In this document: positions 33,301 through 44,400 of the stretch, one piece after another
How the letters are laid out: the number at the start of each line of letters is the position of its first letter
Numbering within the stretch: the first letter of the stretch is position 1
Notes under the pieces: model-generated
What the model was told of the DNA's origin: nothing
Databases searched by the model: none
Seen by the model: only the letters and a program-made list of their open reading frames with translations
Source: Chlamydomonas sphaeroides
Taxonomy: Eukaryota; Chlorophyta; Chlorophyceae; Chlamydomonadales; Chlamydomonadaceae
Direction of reading: 5' to 3'
Length of the DNA stretch: 64,000 nt
NCBI GenBank assembly: GCA_001662425.1
Contig: BDDC01000084.1
Coordinates: 57,476-121,475 of the forward strand
Translations under genes and position numbers: made by a program

Positions 33301-36300
33301 GCAGGGACAAGGCGGCCCTGTCCTGGCCGGACGTACTAGTGCCCATGGATGCGCTGGGGGGCGGGCTGGCGCCTGGGGCATGGGCAGCCGAAGCGTCCTC
33401 GCCGCATGGGCCCAGCCCAGCGCCTCCTCTTCCACTCGCCTGCGCCAGCGTGCTGCGTCTCTGGCCTCAGCCTTGCCCGCCCCTGCCTGCCACTCCCTTC
33501 CCTCCGCGACGGACGGCCGCAGAACGCGCGGCAGCAGTACGAGGCGGCGCTTGCGGAGCTGCAGCGCGCCGACGCGGCCGGCTCCTACTCGCTGGCGTTG
33601 CTGGACCGGCTGGAGAGCGCCTACAGCGCCGCGGTGGACCAGTACGAGGAGGTGGAGGGCGAGCTGCAGGCCGCCAGGTGCGTGTTGCCCCAGGGCTGCG
33701 GCGAGTTGGGTCCGAGGTTGGCGGCGGGTGCAGCCGGGCGTGCCGCACAGTGGAGGCGGCGTACCGGGGCCTGGGCAAGGCGGGGAGGAGCGGGCCTGGG
33801 CCGGCCTTGACTCCGCCATGCGCCGCCGCCCGTCCTGCTGCGTGTGGTGTCCGCGCAGGGCGGCACAGCAGCAGTCGGAGGCGCTGCTTGCGGCCATGGA
33901 GGCGCAGGTGGCCACCAGCATCCAGCTGGCCGCCAGCGTGCAGGTGCGGCCCTCAACGCCACACGTCGCAGCTTTGCCGCAGCATTGATGCCGTTGACGC
34001 TGCACACCGGCACGCCGCGCGACAGCAGAGCAGCTCGGCGGCGCGCCTGGGCGCTAGGGCGCCCCTCACTGCCGCCGAGACTGCCAGGCCGCGGCGTGGC
34101 CGGCCGGCCGCGTGGACGGGGCTGGAGCGAGAACGCCTGGCGCACTGTGTGGCCCTGCCTCACGACCGCCGACGTCCTGCCGTACGCTGCCGTACAGGTG
34201 TACGAGAAGCAGGTCGAGGTGCTGCAGGAGCAGCTGGAGCTGGTGCGTGCCGGGCGGCGCCGCGTGGGGAGCGGCGCGGGGGGGGGGGGGGGGCCCGCCC
34301 TGGCCCCGGGNNNNNNNNNNNNNNNNNNNNNNNNNNNNNNNNNNNNNNNNNNNNNNNNNNNNNNNNNNNNNNNNNNNNNNNNNNNNNNNNNNNNNNNNNN
34401 NNNNNNNNNNNNNNNNNNNNNNNNNNNNNNNNNNNNNNNNNNNNNNNNNNNNNNNNNNNNNNNNNNNNNNNNNNNNNNNNNNNNNNNNNNNNNNNNNNNN
34501 NNNNNNNNNNNNNNNNNNNNNNNNNNNNNNNNNNNNNNNNNNNNNNNNNNNNNNNNNNNNNNNNNNNNNNNNNNNNNNNNNNNNNNNNNNNNNNNNNNNN
34601 NNNNNNNNNNNNNNNNNNNNNNNNNNNNNNNNNNNNNNNNNNNNNNNNNNNNCTAGGCGCTGCCCTGGGGCACACCGCGAGAGCGCTGGCCCGCTGCCCC
34701 CGTCCGTCCGTCCGTCTGTTCTGCGCCCCTTGCCCGAGCTCCTCGCCCGCCCTCGCGCTGCCGCCCCAGTCGGCCGCCGCGCACGAGGAGGAGCTTTCGA
34801 CGATGTCGGCCCAGCTGCGCAGCGTGGAGCAGCGCAGCGCGCAGACGGAGGACTTGTACGAGAGCATGCTCAAGGAGATGAAGGGCGCGCTGGACGGTGG
34901 GTCGTGGGCCTGGGGCGGGCGTGGCCAGAGGGTGCAGTTGGCCACCCGGCCATGGCGTACTGCAAACGTGGGGGCAGCGGGGCCGTACTGCACACGTGGG
35001 GGCAGCGGGGCCTCAAGGCACGTGCGGCCTGACCTGCAGCGGCGGGTTGCGCGGCAGGGACGAAAGAGGGCTGCGTTTGCACCGCGGGGGGGGCAGCGCC
35101 CCACCTCGTGGGCGGCACGTGCGGGGCCGCGCTGCGCTCCTCGCGCGCCCGCACGCTCGCCCACGACGAGCGCTCCCCGCCCGGCCCTTCTGCTGCCGCT
35201 CCCCCTCCTCCTCAGACGCGCTGTCTCGCGAGCAGGCGCTGCATGGCGAGCTGTCCTCCATGCAGCAGCGCGCGGACGACCTGCAGAAGCAGGTGGGGGG
35301 CGTAGCGGCACAGCTCGAGCGTACGGATGCACGAAGCGGATAGCACCGTGGCACCCACGCCGCAGCGCCGTTGCGCTGGCGCGTGGCGCTGTGCGGCGGC
35401 GGGGGCAGCTCAGCGGCTCATGGCGGTCGTAGCGACTGTGAAATGAGCGGTGCGACGCAGTCAGGCAGCAGGGCAGGCTGGACCACAACCCCATTCGTGA
35501 CTGCTAAGCTGTCGCACGTGTGCGCACGTGTTTTGTGTCGGCCCTCCAACCGTGTAGGCTGAGCGCGCGGCTGCGGGCATGGGCGAAAGCAGCCGGCAGG
35601 AGGAGGCGCTGCGCAGCGAGGTGGCGCGGCTGCGCAAGGTCATTGACCAGTACAAGGTGGGCGCCGGTCTGAGAGGCTGAGGGCAGGCACAGCACTCCGC
35701 CTGGTGATGCCCCGGCCCACCAAAGGACCATGCACGACACATGTCACACCGTGCCGACCATCGTCGGCCTCGCGTGCACGCCGGTCATGCGCAGGAATAC
35801 CTGGAGGAGCACGACGGCGAGCTGACTCGGTCGCTGGAGCGCGAGGAGGCGCTGGACTCGCAGCTCACCAGCCTGCAGGTGGGGCCAGGGCCCGTGCGTG
35901 GGTCGCGTGCTCGTATGCATGACAGAAGCGAACAAGCAAGGGACAGCTCACACGCCGTCTCTGGTGCGGCGCTGCCTCTGTTCCTGCCTCCTGCCGCGAC
36001 CCGGCCCTGGCTGTGCTGCCGCCTCCGCAGGGCGTGGTGGCGCAGCAGGAGGAGCAGCTGCGGCAGGCGCTGGAGCGTCAGGAGGCGCTGGCGTCGGAGC
36101 TGGAGGAGCAGCGCAAGGTGGCGGCGGAGCAGCAGGTGGGCGGTTGGATGAGCATGAGAGGGGCTTGGGAAAGGGCAAGGTGCAGCGCCGAGCGCATGGG
36201 AGGGGGGAGATGTGGGCTTGGCGGCAGGAGCTTGCAGCTTGGGCGGCCCGTGTCGTGGCAGCGGCAGCCGGACAAAGCAACACGTGCGTTTTCTCTTGTG

Positions 36301-39300
36301 GCCGCCCGGCACTGCTGTCCGGCCCCGCAGGCCCAGCTGGAGGAGCAGCAGCGCGAGCTGGCGGAGGCGGCCAAGCAGCAGGCGGCCATGCGGGAGCGGG
36401 CGCAGGGCATGAGCAAGGAGATGGAGCGGCTCAAGGAGCTGGCGGAGGGCTACAAGGTGCGCCCCACTCATGCGCACCGCATTGCCGGAGTGCGGCGCTG
36501 CTGTCGCTGCAGATAGCTGACAGAGGGCTGCTACATGCGCCTGCTGCACTGCATTTATCCCTGACGATGTGTGGTCCAGGCCGCGCGGCGTGCGCTCATT
36601 CACAGGTTGGAAGTAACACGCCCCGCGCGTGTGCATGTGTGAAAAGCCCGTGGCCCGGGAGCTGACGCGCCCTCGCCTGCCTCCCCGCCCCTCCCTCTTC
36701 CCGCCCCGCCGCCTCCCTTCCCGCCCTGCAGACCAAGCTGCAGGCGTCGCAGACGGAGCTGCAGGCCGCCGCGTCGCGCGAGGCCGAGCTGGCCGCCACC
36801 GTGGCCGCGGCGGGCGAGCGCGAGAACAGCCTGCTGTCGCGAGTGGAGAAGCTGCAGAGCAACATCGCCGCATACAAGGTGCGCGGTCGAGGTTGGGGCC
36901 TATCATCAAATGCGGCTGCCGCCAGAAGCAAGCCACGTTTTGTGGGCAGTGTTGCACAATCCGTATGGGTAAGCGCGAACGAGCAGTCGCGTTTTTCGCG
37001 AGCAAGGCCGCCTCACCTCGCCGGATCTGCCGTCGCCGCCGCTGCGTTGGTCGTGCAGAGCAAGCTGGAGGAGCAACAGAAGTCGCTGGAGACGGCGGCG
37101 GAGCGCGAGGCCCGGCTCAAGTCCAAGCTCAGCGCGGCGGAGAGCGACACCAGCGCGCTGCAGCAGGAGCTGCAGCAGCTGGGCGGCGAGTATCGCCAGG
37201 TGCGAAGGGACGTGGCGGGGCGTGTGCGGCGCGGCTCGTGGCTCGTGAGGCCGCCTCGCGTGGGAGTCGAAGAGTCGGGGCACGGAAACAATGGACCAAC
37301 GCAGCGATGAAGCACATGGGAGGTGCATGGATGGGACTGGAAGGGCAAGGACGGGGGCCCGTTGAGGGCGGCAGGCCCCGCCTCAACTCGGCCGTCGCTT
37401 CTGCCGGCCCTGCCCGCTCGCGACCCCCGTGCCTTCCCCTCCAACGCGCTTCCCGTCAGGCCGTGGAGACGATCTCTGAGCAGCGCGAGCTGGTTGAGTC
37501 GGCGGCCGAGGCTCAGCAGCAGGTTGCGGCCATGGAGGGCAAGGTGCTGACGCTGCAGGTGGGGAAGCAGCGGAGGGGGAGCGGGGAGGGCTGCGCTTGT
37601 GTGAGGGTTTCGTGTGGATGGGGGGTCAATGCCCGGTTGCCTTACTCGGACCTGAGGGCCCGTTGGCGCGTCACGCCGCCAGCGCTGGAGGCGAGCAGCG
37701 CTTGGCTACAGGCGGCGCTTGCGCCAGCCAGCGCATAACTACATTGTACACACCATCCCTGCTTCATATGCACGACCGACGCGTCACCAACCCAGGGCGT
37801 GCCGCGCGGGTCGTGCTTGCTATATGTTACCTAGTTCTGAACACCCTCGATGTTACCTATTACCGAACACCCTCGTTGCTGGCATCGCTGATTCCCGACG
37901 AACGCCACCGGGTGCTGAGCTCGACGCCGCCGAGCGGTTGCACACCGTTAGGCACACAACAACCGAAGGTTTGCTAGGGTTGATGCTGTCGTTGCGCCGC
38001 GTGTGCAACCCGCCCCGGGTGTCAGGTCGAGCTCACCGCCGAGCGCACGCGGCACACGGAGGAGATCCGGCAGGTGGCCGAGGCGCTGGAGGAGGCCACG
38101 AGCGCCGACCGCCAGTGGATGCAGGTACCGGCGGGCGCCACCGCCTCCGGCGCGTCCGACAGCGGGAGCGGCAGCGGGAGCGACAGCGGCACAGAGCTCT
38201 TTGGCGGCAGCTCGGTGGCCGGCACCGGCGACGTGGACGTGGCGAACCAGGCACGAGCGGCGCACAGCCCAGGGCACGGCAGGGGCTGCAGCTCGGGCGA
38301 GGCAGGTGGCGCTGGAGGGGCCACGCCGGGCCCGGGGCGCGGCCAGTGACAGTGCCGCGGCCCCGGGCGAGCGCCCGTCCGCACGCGATGCCGGCGGCGA
38401 CGCCCTGGGCCCGGGTGCCGTGTAGGGGCGTTGCGCTGCTCCTAGGCCCTAGATAGGACAGACGGGCGCGTGCAGTACCCTGGGTCCGGACCGGATGGAC
38501 GCGTGTTGTGCGCCCCGCGAGCGCCCGGCGGCCGCGCTGACGGTCGCCGTGCCGCCCCGCCCCGTGCGTGCTGCTTGCCGTACTGCTGCCGTACGGCGCA
38601 GGCCGAGTTCGAGATGCAGAAGTCGGTGCTCAAGGCCGAGTACGAGGTCAAGCTGATGGCGCTCAAGGAGGTGCGGCAGCTGTGCCGTACCGGTGCTCTG
38701 CCGTACACCGCACCGCAGCAGCATGCGCCCTGGTGCCGCGACGGCGCTGCCACCCTCGGCCCTGCCGGTAGCGCTGCTGCCGCTCTACAGCTGCAACGTC
38801 AACAACGTGACTCGGCACTGACCCGCAGACGAGCAAGCCGCTACGCAGCAAGTATGGATCCTGCTCTTCACAACCTCATCACCCTCTTCCACATGCCCCT
38901 CCGACCACCCCTCCCCCCACCGCCGCAGGCCCTGTCGTTCGTCAAGACCGCGCTCAACAGCAACAAGCCCAAGGCTGGCACAGCCCCAGGCAGCAGCCCA
39001 CACCCCGCCCCGTCCACCGCGCCCGCCGCCCAGCCGCAGCGGTCGCACACGGCGCCACCGGAGGCCCAGGCGCAGCCCCAGGCCCCGCCACAGCAGCAGC
39101 CACAGCCCGCGGCCCCCAGCCGGCCGCAGCCGGCGCCCGCTGCCGCCGCGCCGCCGCCGCAGGCCGCCAAGGCGCTGACGGCATGGCGGGAGCAGGTAGA
39201 GGCGAGCGAGCCCGCGCCGCAGCCGGCCGCTGCCGCGCCCGCGCCGGCGCCCGCGCGGAAGGAGGAGGCGCGCCGGCCGGAGCCGCCGCAGCCGCAGCCG

Positions 39301-39891
39301 GTGCCGAGCAAGGCGCCCACCTCCTGGCGCGCTGAGGTCGAGACCTCGACGCCGCCCTCACAGCCGGAGTCGCAGGCCGATCTGGAGGAGCGGCGCGGCA
39401 AGACGCTGCAGGAGATCATCAGCGCCCGCCGGCCGGAGCCCATCAAGGTGTCCGGCCGCGTCACGCCGCCCAAGCCCGGCAGCCGGCCGGACGGCCGGTC
39501 CGGTCCGTTTGGCGCGGAGGCGGCGAAGGAAGCGGCGGCGGCGCTGGAGGAGGCTAAGGCGCGGCAGCCCGCTGTCGCGGCGAGCAGCAGCGGCGGGGCC
39601 AGCCAGGACTCGTCCGTGCCTCTTTCTCTTCAGCAGAAGGCCTCGCGCTGGGCTAGCATGGCCGCTCAGCTGTCAGGCGAGCGGGCAGAGGCCGAGAGCG
39701 GCCGCGCGTCGTCGCCCTCGCCCGCATCAAACGGCAACGGAGCCAGCGCGTCGTCGCCGGCGGCGGCATCGACCTCATCGGCACCCTCAGATGGCAAGGC
39801 CAAGGATAAGGAGTCGACGAGCCGCGGCGGTGACAGCCCCGGCGCCCGACAGCGCGCCAGCATCCCCGCGAACTGGCGGGACGCTTTGTGA
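27389..39891 (+). CDS. SAGA2: SAGA1/SAGA2-type pyrenoid starch- and Rubisco-binding protein
   Basis: Exons: 27389-27521, 27776-27948, 28134-28248, 28482-28621, 28843-29026, 29252-29596, 29714-30417, 30770-30850, 31226-31378, 31712-31822, 32128-32229, 32487-32591, 32997-33071, 33523-33677, 33859-33943, 34198-34242, gap, 34770-34896, 35216-35292, 35558-35656, 35795-35878, 36031-36135, 36331-36456, 36732-36878, 37059-37199, 37460-37558, 38026-38124, 38602-38670 and 38929-39891. This gives about 1,613 residues plus anything lost in the gap. A 14-codon exon at 31514-31555 is possible. Order of parts: plastid transit peptide (about 1-45); CBM20 domain 1 (about 120-220: GQQLVLVGGHPSVGEWQP, IHWEGGNDRML); CBM20 domain 2 (about 250-360: LVGSCPELGMWEPS, IWEPGPDRVLG); a Pro/Ala/Gln linker; a coiled coil of some 600 residues; and a disordered tail. 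W-R-x-x-hydrophobic motifs occur at SWREMM, AWREQV, SWRAEV and the terminal NWRDAL. In C. reinhardtii such proteins bind Rubisco through this motif and link matrix to starch sheath. SAGA2 rather than SAGA1 is inferred from the LCI9-like neighbour. Confidence 0.85.
34278..34293 (+). repeat. Run of 16 G beside an assembly gap
   Basis: An uninterrupted G16 tract lies in the intron after exon 34198-34242, only 17 bases before the run of N. Such tracts stop polymerases and explain the missing sequence. Confidence 0.9.
34311..34652. other. Assembly gap (342 N)
   Basis: It falls between coiled-coil exons of the SAGA-type gene. Flanking exon phases (0 and 0) would allow a whole phase-0 exon to be hidden here. 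The true length is unknown. Confidence 0.95.
37751..37810 (+). repeat. Dispersed intronic repeat, copy B
   Basis: CATCCCTGC, then ATGCACGACCGACGCGTCAC and CCCAGGGCGTGCCGCGC. It is in the intron between exons 37460-37558 and 38026-38124 of the SAGA-type gene. Confidence 0.75.
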
Positions 39892-41402
39892 GGCGGCAGG
39901 CGGCAGGGGCGGGGCGGAGCGTTGTTAGGCAGAGGCACAGCAGGGCGTGGGCGCGGGGGCTGCCGGATCGGAGGGTGTTTGGGGGTGAGGCTAGGGGCGC
40001 CGGGGTTCGTTAGCGTTGCAGCAGGCCGGCGGGACGCATTGTGTGGCGGCGGGGGGCCCTTCGATTGCCTTCAAGGAGGGGCGGATGATGCGTGTTTCGG
40101 GAGCAGCGGCAGGCGAGACGGGCCGTGTGGGGTGGCAGCGTGAGCGGAGGTGCTGGGGCACGGCCGCGGACGGACGCTGGGCCGAGGTGTACGGACGCGA
40201 AAAGGTGTGGCGAAAAGGAGCGGGGAGGGTGTATGATGAAGTAAGGATGCGGTAGCTGTTGAGCTCCGGATGGCTGGCCGGGAGCCGGGGCGCAGGCTGG
40301 TCGCGAGGGGTCGTGTCGCAGACGTCGCGTGGTACAAGGAGCCGCGAGCGGGCCGGCGAGGTAGGTCTGATCATGCGGTGACACAGTAGCGAGGGCACAC
40401 GGATAGGGGTCGAGAGCATGAGCGAGGATGGGAGGGAGGGCGAGAATGGTCGGTATGCACGGACGATGCTGCGTCGAATGAAGCGAGACAGCCCTTGGCT
40501 GCGTGGATTGCCAGGCAGCGGGGTCGGTGGCACGTGTCGGTCGGTAGCCGGGGGGGGGCAGCCCGTGCGCGGCGCTACCAGGCTTGCAGGCTACAGCGTG
40601 GGGCCGACTGGCTGCTCGGAAGCAAACTTGTAATGCACAGCTCGGCTGCGGCCCATAGCATGCTGCGCTCTTGGAAGGCAGGGGGCCAGGGGCTCCCACC
40701 GCGTGCGCAGCCAGCTCGGCGTGTTCGCGCTGCGGCCACGCGCGCCAGCACCGCTCCTGGCTTGAGTTGCGGCCCTGGCATCACAGCGCCAGTGCACAGC
40801 TAGGCCTGGGGTGCTCCAGGCCACCAGGCGCCTCCAGGCCCAATGCCTGGCCGCACCTGGCGTGTAGCGGGGTGCCGACAAGAATGGGAGGGTTCATATG
40901 GGAGGGTGGAGCACGTTGCTGAGAGGCTGCCGCTCCGAGCAAGCTACGACTGGCGGTGGTTGCTTGCTGCGGTGGTGCTGTGGCGGTAACGGGGAGGGCT
41001 GAGGACCTGAGGTCAAGGGACTCGTAGCAAAAATTGCTGTCACGCAGCTGCCCCCCTGCTGTCACGAGACATGCGACGACCAGAGAGGCGAAAGGCGACG
41101 AAGAGCGCCGGCTGCCTGCATCCACGCTGAAATAGACTCATGGTGGTCCGCACAGCTTCTGCTGTGCTCGAGCGGCCTTGCTGCGGGGCCCTGTGCCACT
41201 GGCCTGGGGGCATAGCGAATGTGGGGGATGTGGGCCGGGGGAGCGAATCCGACACGGTCAAGAGCTCAAGCACCCTGCGGCACGGCTGCACCTCGCCTCT
41301 TTGGGTGGAGACACCTGAGACACACACGCTCACTTTGCCGAAGGCTAAGCTGAGTCGTGCTGCTTATGTGCAACGTACGCAACATACGCATCCAAACGCA
41401 CA
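39892..41402. other. 3' UTR, intergenic DNA and promoter
   Basis: No gene is seen. The first 740 bases fit a long 3' UTR ending at the TGTAA at 40629. The rest should contain the promoter of the RING-kinase-SPRY gene; the last 60 bases before its ATG are less GC-rich with repeated ACGCA/TACGCA phrases. Confidence 0.5.
40629..40633 (+). terminator. Candidate TGTAA polyadenylation signal of the SAGA-type gene
   Basis: It is a TGTAA pentamer on the coding strand 0.74 kb past the stop codon, a usual 3' UTR length in volvocine algae. Confidence 0.4.
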
Positions 41403-44400
41403 ATGGCCGAGCTCGCGTGCTGTGTGTGCCTAGAGGACTACCAGGGGACTGATCGCGAGCCCATCGTCACACCTTGTGGCCACACGCTATGCCGGACGTG
41501 TTCGCGGTCAGCTGCCATCAGGTCGTGCCCAGTGTGCCGCGGCTCGTTCCCAGCGAGGCCTTCGGAGCGGGCGTTTCCAATAAATTATGCCTTGAAGGCT
41601 CTCGCGGAGGTGGATCGGGCCCCACAGACCGCAGCGGGCCCGCTGCCTCCATCGGCCGACAAGTGGTGGCTCACCCCCATGGACCTAACGCTGCACCTTG
41701 ACCAGACCATTGGCGTCCCGGGCGCTAGCGGCCGGGTGGTCCCTGGTCAGCTCAGAGGGCAGATGGTGAGCACCGCGGAAGTGCAGGGAGGGGCTGTTGG
41801 AAGGAGGGTGGGCCACTGGACGACGCCGGAACGCCTTCCATGTCCAACCGCACTGCCGTGTGTGCGCTCGCAAGCAGGTCGCTGTGAAGCTGGTGCCCGC
41901 TGCAGGCAGCGTTGCCGCACAGCGGAGGCTCCGTCGTGAGCTGGAGCTGCTGGCTCGTGCCTCTGAGTCATGCGCGCACGTGGTCCGGCTGCTGGGCGTT
42001 ACGTTCAAGCAGGTGGACGGCGCCTCAACGGCGGCCATCGTCATGCGCCGCTATCCTTGCAGCCTCATGCAGCACATTCAGGAGCAGCAGGGTGAGGAGG
42101 GGCGGCTGCGGAATTGCGCGGCAGGGTTGAAGGCCCAAGGTGCCGCCGGTGCCTCAGGGTAACCGACCCATGGTTGCCCCGCCTTTCCCCGCCCTTCCCG
42201 CAGGCGGCCGGCTGGGGTCAGGGCCGGTGCTGGTGCTGGCCCAGGACCTGCTTCGGGGCCTGGCAGAGCTGCACCGCCTGGGCATCGTCATGGCCGACCT
42301 CAAGCCCGACAACGTGCTGATGGACGAGGAGGGTGCGTGAGCGCAGGGCCCTGGGTCAGGATCCACAAAGCAACAGCCGACAGCCGTTGGCCACCCCGCC
42401 TGCAATATTGTCCGTTGATTACGCTGGGCGCTGTACCCCCACCCGGCCATCCAGGCCACCCGCTGCTGTGCGACTTTGGCATCAGCCGCGCCGTCACCGC
42501 CACCACCGGCCAAGGCACGGCCACCATGGCTCAAGGCACCCTGTGCTACATGTGAGCGCCGCGAGCCTAGCGCGTGGGCACGCCGGGAAAGGGGCGACTG
42601 GGCATGTGGGTCGGGGCGGGTCCAAGCTTCGACCGTCGATGGGAATTGCGGGATTGTGGGTTATAATCTTGTTGTTCTCACCAGCGCTCCGTTGCATCCA
42701 TTCCACATGCGCTGAAGCTCGGCTGCCTCGGCAGCTAGCTCCCCCTTCTTGTTTCCCCGCATCCCCCATGTGCTGGGCTAGGCCGCATTGACAGGCAGCT
42801 GGGCTTTTGATTGCCTCAGCTTGTCTAGTTACCCTCCCTGTCGCCCCACACCCCTCATGCCGTGTGCTATGCTGATGCTATGATGGTCAGCTTGGCTTGG
42901 CTGATGGGGCATGACGCTGTGTGGCCTACCTGCTGCCTCCCGCTGCCGCGGCCCCATCCACTGCGCAGGGCTCCCGAGCAGTTTGATGAGGACGCCCGCC
43001 TTACAGTGCAGGCGGACCTGTGGGCGCTGGGCGCCACCCTGCTGCACGCCCTGACTGGCCAGCCGCCGTGGCATGGCAGGAGCGCGCCAGTCATCACGCG
43101 AGCGGTAGGGGCCGGGTGGTGGGCAGGCCGGGATGGCCATGTACGGAAGCCACGAGGCCTAGGAGGTAGGCCAGCTGTGGGTTCGCCCCCGCGCGCAGGT
43201 TGGCGTGGACCGGCGAGCGCCCGAGCTGCCGGCGGGGCTGGAGGTGGCGCCGCCGCTGCGGGAGCTGCTGCAGGGCTGCCTCCGAGCTCAGCCCGAGGAG
43301 CGACCCACGGCCCAGGCGGCGCTGCAGGTGGTGGAGGCGGCGGTGCAGGAGCTGCTGACGACGGCCATGGAGAGGGCGTCGTTGCGGCCGCAGCCGGCCT
43401 CAGCCCCTGGCCCCGCCGCGCCGGCTTCGGACCCCTCGCCGGGCCCCGGCCCCGAGACTGCACTGGCATCGGTGCCCGCCTCGACCCTGGAGGCAGCATC
43501 GGCCAACACGCCGGCCCCTGCACCTGAGCTGGGCCCGGCCTCCATACCAGCCCCGGCCCTGGAGCCAGCATCGGCCGCCCTTCCCGTCCCACCACCAGTG
43601 CCGGCGCCCCGGCCCGCCCCAGCACCGCCACTGGTGCCGACCTCCACCCCGGCGCCTGGGCCGGGCCTCGCGCCCGGGCCGGCCGGGGCACCCGCTCCGC
43701 CCCAGGTAGGCCCCGCAGTCGCAGGTGTGCTGCAGCTGCGGTCGGCAACCCGAGTGATGGGCGCTGGCTCTTGCAGGTATGGCACGCCCTGTGTGACCTG
43801 ACCTATATGGCGCCGAATGCAGGCCGCCGACACGGCGCGGCGCGAGAGCTCGGCCGGCGCTGCCACGCCGCCGGGCGGTTTCGTGAGCTTACGACCCACG
43901 GGCGTGAGCGACTGGGGCGATGTGGTGGGCATGGACGCAGCGGCCAAAGAGTACCTGGGCGCCTGTGGCGTGACGCCCGCCATCGCGATGGCCCTGGTCC
44001 AGTTCAAGGGTACGTGCCGTTCCGGGCGGCGGTGCGTGCGTACGGCCGATGCGTCATGCCCGCCATCCGCCGATGCCAAAACACACGTGCGCCCCGCGCC
44101 CGCCCACATGCCCGGCCCGGGCTGCAGGCGACATCAGCATGGAAGGCCTCCGCAGCGGCTTCGTGAACGCGGTCCACGTGGCTCAGCTGCAGCTGCCGCA
44201 GGAAGACCACAACAGGCTGGTCGGCGCGCTGGCGGCGGCCGGAGCAGCGCGGCCCGCGCCGGCCCCAGCCCCCGCGTTCAGCGCAGCGCCCCCTGCTGCC
44301 CGCACGGCCGCAGCAGCCCTGGACCTCGCGCACGTGGCCGCAGGCTCCCTGCCGGCCCCTTCCAGCACCCGTCCCGTCCGTGGCCCCGTCGAGCCGACCG

